Shown here piece after piece: positions 61,303 through 64,000 of a stretch of 64,000 nt of DNA. Every line of letters begins with the position of its first letter. The stretch's first letter is position 1. The stretch spans positions 25,644,417-25,708,416 of the forward strand of contig OY727098.1 of the NCBI GenBank assembly GCA_963402885.1. Reading direction: 5' to 3'. This DNA comes from Antedon bifida. Its lineage: Eukaryota; Echinodermata; Crinoidea; Comatulida; Antedonidae. A model generated the notes under the pieces. It did not search any database. It was given only the letters and a program-made list of their open reading frames with translations, and was not told the DNA's origin. The position numbers and the translations under genes were made by a program.

Positions 61303-63831
61303 AACAACGTTTATTGATATCTATCCAAAGAAAATAAAGTCTGATGGACTAAGCACCACAAATGAAAAGAATAAAATGTAGAAAATGCATGACTATTGAC
61401 AACAACTTACAAAATCAAAACAGATTTTAGAGAATTCAATTATACCTTCTTGTCCATGTTTGATGACTGGAAAAAGATGGTGACAAGTTTTGAAAGGAAT
61501 TGTCTTATCAGTGTAATTTCATTGTACAAGGATCCGAGCTTCAATCAACACATTTACTTTGTTAATATCATTACGCTTTATTGCTTTAGTATAATAATTG
61601 CTCATCTCTCTCAGCTTTTATAACCGGCTATCAAAACAATACCATTGTACTATAATAATATATAATATTTTTAATAATAATAATATAGAAGTTTTGATGG
61701 TACCTGTAGACATTGTAATGTATAATCGAAAAAAATTAATGATGATGAATTTAAATTTAAACTTTCCTTTATAAATGTTGATGTTCAAATATCCATTTTA
61801 CTGGAATTACCTTTCACTGAAGTTATTTAATTTTTTTTGGATGGAAAATAGGGTATCAGCTGATTATTATTGAAATTTTGTCGGTGGTGGACCAATATCA
61901 AATTAATCCAAGTACTGTACAAACCTAGGCTGAAAATACACTAAAAACAACAATAGGTAAACACTACCAAACACAAAGACTATAACCTTTTGGAGTCTCA
62001 AAGCTTAAAAAATATCAATTTGGCCTTCAGGAGAGTCAACCCCCTTGTGTGCCTTAGATATAGCACCAATATGAGTCAAAAAGTCAACAATGAAACATCA
62101 AAGACAACTTGAACGAAATACGCAATTACAGCCTTGAAAACAACCCAACACTAATACACAGTCAGTGCCTTTAGAGTGCTTTGTCAATAGTTAAAAAATA
62201 AATTCTGAATCAACACTGCCTATAAACTCCCGCCGCTTATCCTAATAGGCTACAACAAAACAAAAATCAGACGATTGCCTTGCATACTTGGTTTTTCTCA
62301 GACAAAATTTCATTGATTTCACAGTCAACTTGCCCTGAAAGGGTTACCTGCTAGCAGCCATACAACAAGCACAGAACAAACTAAATACAGCTACACTTTA
62401 CCCACTGTCCTAAACAATGCAAAGGTTTGAGTCAGAAATTTGAGAGTTTCGCTCTATATTCTCATTCTGTGGGAAAACACAAGTAAATTTCATGCCAAAA
62501 TTAATTTGCGAACGTCAACGAAGGAATCAAGAGTAAACAAGTTGACAGATTGAGGAACTGAATGGGCAATTTGTATCGGTGATTACGCTAGATATAAATA
62601 TACGATGAACTGTCAAAAACGATTACACATTTGTATCATAAAGCACCATTTTCTGTTCTTTATACAGTGTGTTTTGTTTTTAATTGTCTCTTTTGTTGCA
62701 AGAAATTGCGTCTATGAAAATAATAACTTTTAATAATAATAATAATAATTTTCTTAATATCAATACAGTAATATCAATAGTGAATTCATACAATATACAG
62801 TAGTACTAGTAGTAGAAATTAATCTATTGTAGTAGTTTTGGATTTTCAGTTAATACCAAAATGTCATGGCTATAAATTCTAACATCTAACAATTTGAATT
62901 AACTACAAAATTCCTACCTACCAATCAAATAAAAATCAGAAATTTCAACTGAAGCATTGCTAGTGGTAGATTAACATAACAATACATAACAGTAAACAAT
63001 GCATCACAATGACCATTGTTACACCAAAATATCATTCTACTTGTAAAAAAAAAAGTAAATCACAATATAATTTTGCTTTATTGTAATATCAATTAGGGTA
63101 AATGTACAACTGAAAGAAACTTTAATTATGACATAACCTTCGTTATGAAGAGATACTGTAACTATGCAAGGAATTCCAGTTTTGCTCTACTTACTGGCAT
63201 TATTCATATTGTACATCTCCTGAAAAGGGAATAATACAAGTCCTAAGCCACTACAGAATACAGTATAAGCTGATAGAGTCACTGTGTCTACACCAAGGTA
63301 CACATACAACACAGCATCACCCATGTGGTTCCAAACGGCTACATTTAAAGTATTCTTTTAACTTGTATAGCCTAAGCATTAAATCTTTTTATTAGTAGTT
63401 GGTTGAGTGGTAGACAACGAGTCTATATCAGCTGGTCATGGTGCTCTAGCGCAAATACGACCATTGAAATGTTAAAACAGTCCTTAAACTGTAGCAAGGA
63501 AGACATTGAACAATATTTCAACCAGAACAATGACGCTGACAGAAGAGTAAACAAATTTCAAAGTTAATTTAATATTTTTAGACTGTGGCCTTGGCCGTAG
63601 ACAATTTAATTAGAATTTTTAAATTAATTGAATGGTAAAATAGTGACCATATTTTGATTATATTCTATTATTAAGTTACCGTACTTTGCAGCCAATAAAC
63701 AACTGCTGTCTACAGTAGCCTACTTTTGTTAAAGTGAAATTCTTGTCAGGGTTTGTTAATTTATACTCAGTAAATAAGTAATCTAGGATTATAGACAAGA
63801 TAATGTTCTGCATCACCGGGCATCTACTGTA

Positions 63832-63971
63832 AGGCCTTGTTTACACGATCAAACTTTATGTGACAAAAAAAAATGTGATGTCATATCACTACTATTATTT
63901 GGGAATATCACTACCATATTTGGGCACATCAAACTTTTTTGTCAAACTAGTTTGACAGTGTAGACAGAGCT
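63832..63971. mobile_element. MITE copy Q
   Basis: AGGCCTTGTTTACACGATCA at the left and GACAGTGTAGACAGAGCT at the right; TA on both sides. 140 bp, same orientation as copy P, one ACCATATTTGGG unit. Confidence 0.88.
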
Positions 63972-64000
63972 TAATTAATAGGCGACTTCAATTACTTCTC

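Larger units (their letters stand above)
47273..64000. other. Upstream flank or 5' non-coding introns of the LAR-type gene
   Basis: 16.7 kb without a supported coding exon. It contains five MITEs, four family 2 copies, a SINE, a LINE remnant and two tandem arrays. If the acceptor at 47273 is real, some or all of this is intron of the same gene; I cannot locate a promoter or first exon from sequence alone. Confidence 0.6.

Noticed and set aside
1-64000. CRISPR arrays, operons, phage or bacterial defence genes
   Set aside because: The window is eukaryotic: long introns with GT-AG boundaries, MITEs and SINEs. The direct repeats are contiguous tandem arrays without unique spacers.

Overview
This is an AT-rich, intron-rich eukaryotic window, not bacterial. 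The only protein-coding gene I can support is on the minus strand: the 5' part of a LAR-family (type IIA) receptor protein tyrosine phosphatase, the invertebrate counterpart of PTPRD/PTPRF/PTPRS. Ten exons can be set to splice-site precision. Read right to left they encode a signal peptide (47190-47118), Ig1 (37765-37490), Ig2 in two exons (19673-19494 and 12964-12854), Ig3 (12262-11996), then fibronectin III repeats FN1 (11006-10719), FN2 (9780-9484), FN3 (8994-8704), FN4 (5742-5437) and the first part of FN5 (3851-3658). The exons join to exactly 761 codons (2283 bases). Every junction up to FN5 is phase 1. The rest of FN5, further FN repeats, the transmembrane segment and the phosphatase domains must lie left of the window.

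The rest is non-coding and very rich in repeats. A Tc1/mariner-like MITE (TA target site, 25-30 bp inverted ends, 120-190 bp, foldback) occurs 17 times, in introns and in the upstream flank. One copy has its TA site directly after the first seven bases of an intron. The element carries short internal modules that match the CArG-box pattern CC(A/T)6GG. A second dispersed family of eight copies, all on the plus strand, has a small hairpin followed by a conserved core that contains a splice-donor-like CAGGTAAG. Two diverged copies of a third family lie in the FN1-FN2 intron. Two tRNA-derived SINE-like heads and one decayed LINE tail are also visible.

Tandem arrays lie at about 2.6-3.4 kb (87-bp higher-order repeat), 16.7-16.95 kb (40 bp), 21.7-21.9 kb, 42.9-43.1 kb, 43.5-43.9 kb (about 31 bp), 48.3-49.2 kb (60 bp, near-identical then decaying) and 55.5-55.9 kb.

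The region right of 47.27 kb holds no recognisable coding exon. The signal-peptide exon has a good splice acceptor in its 5' UTR, so at least one non-coding upstream exon and the promoter should lie further right. The one-domain-per-exon LAR gene and the repeat content suit a marine invertebrate deuterostome such as an echinoderm, but no taxonomic marker proves it.
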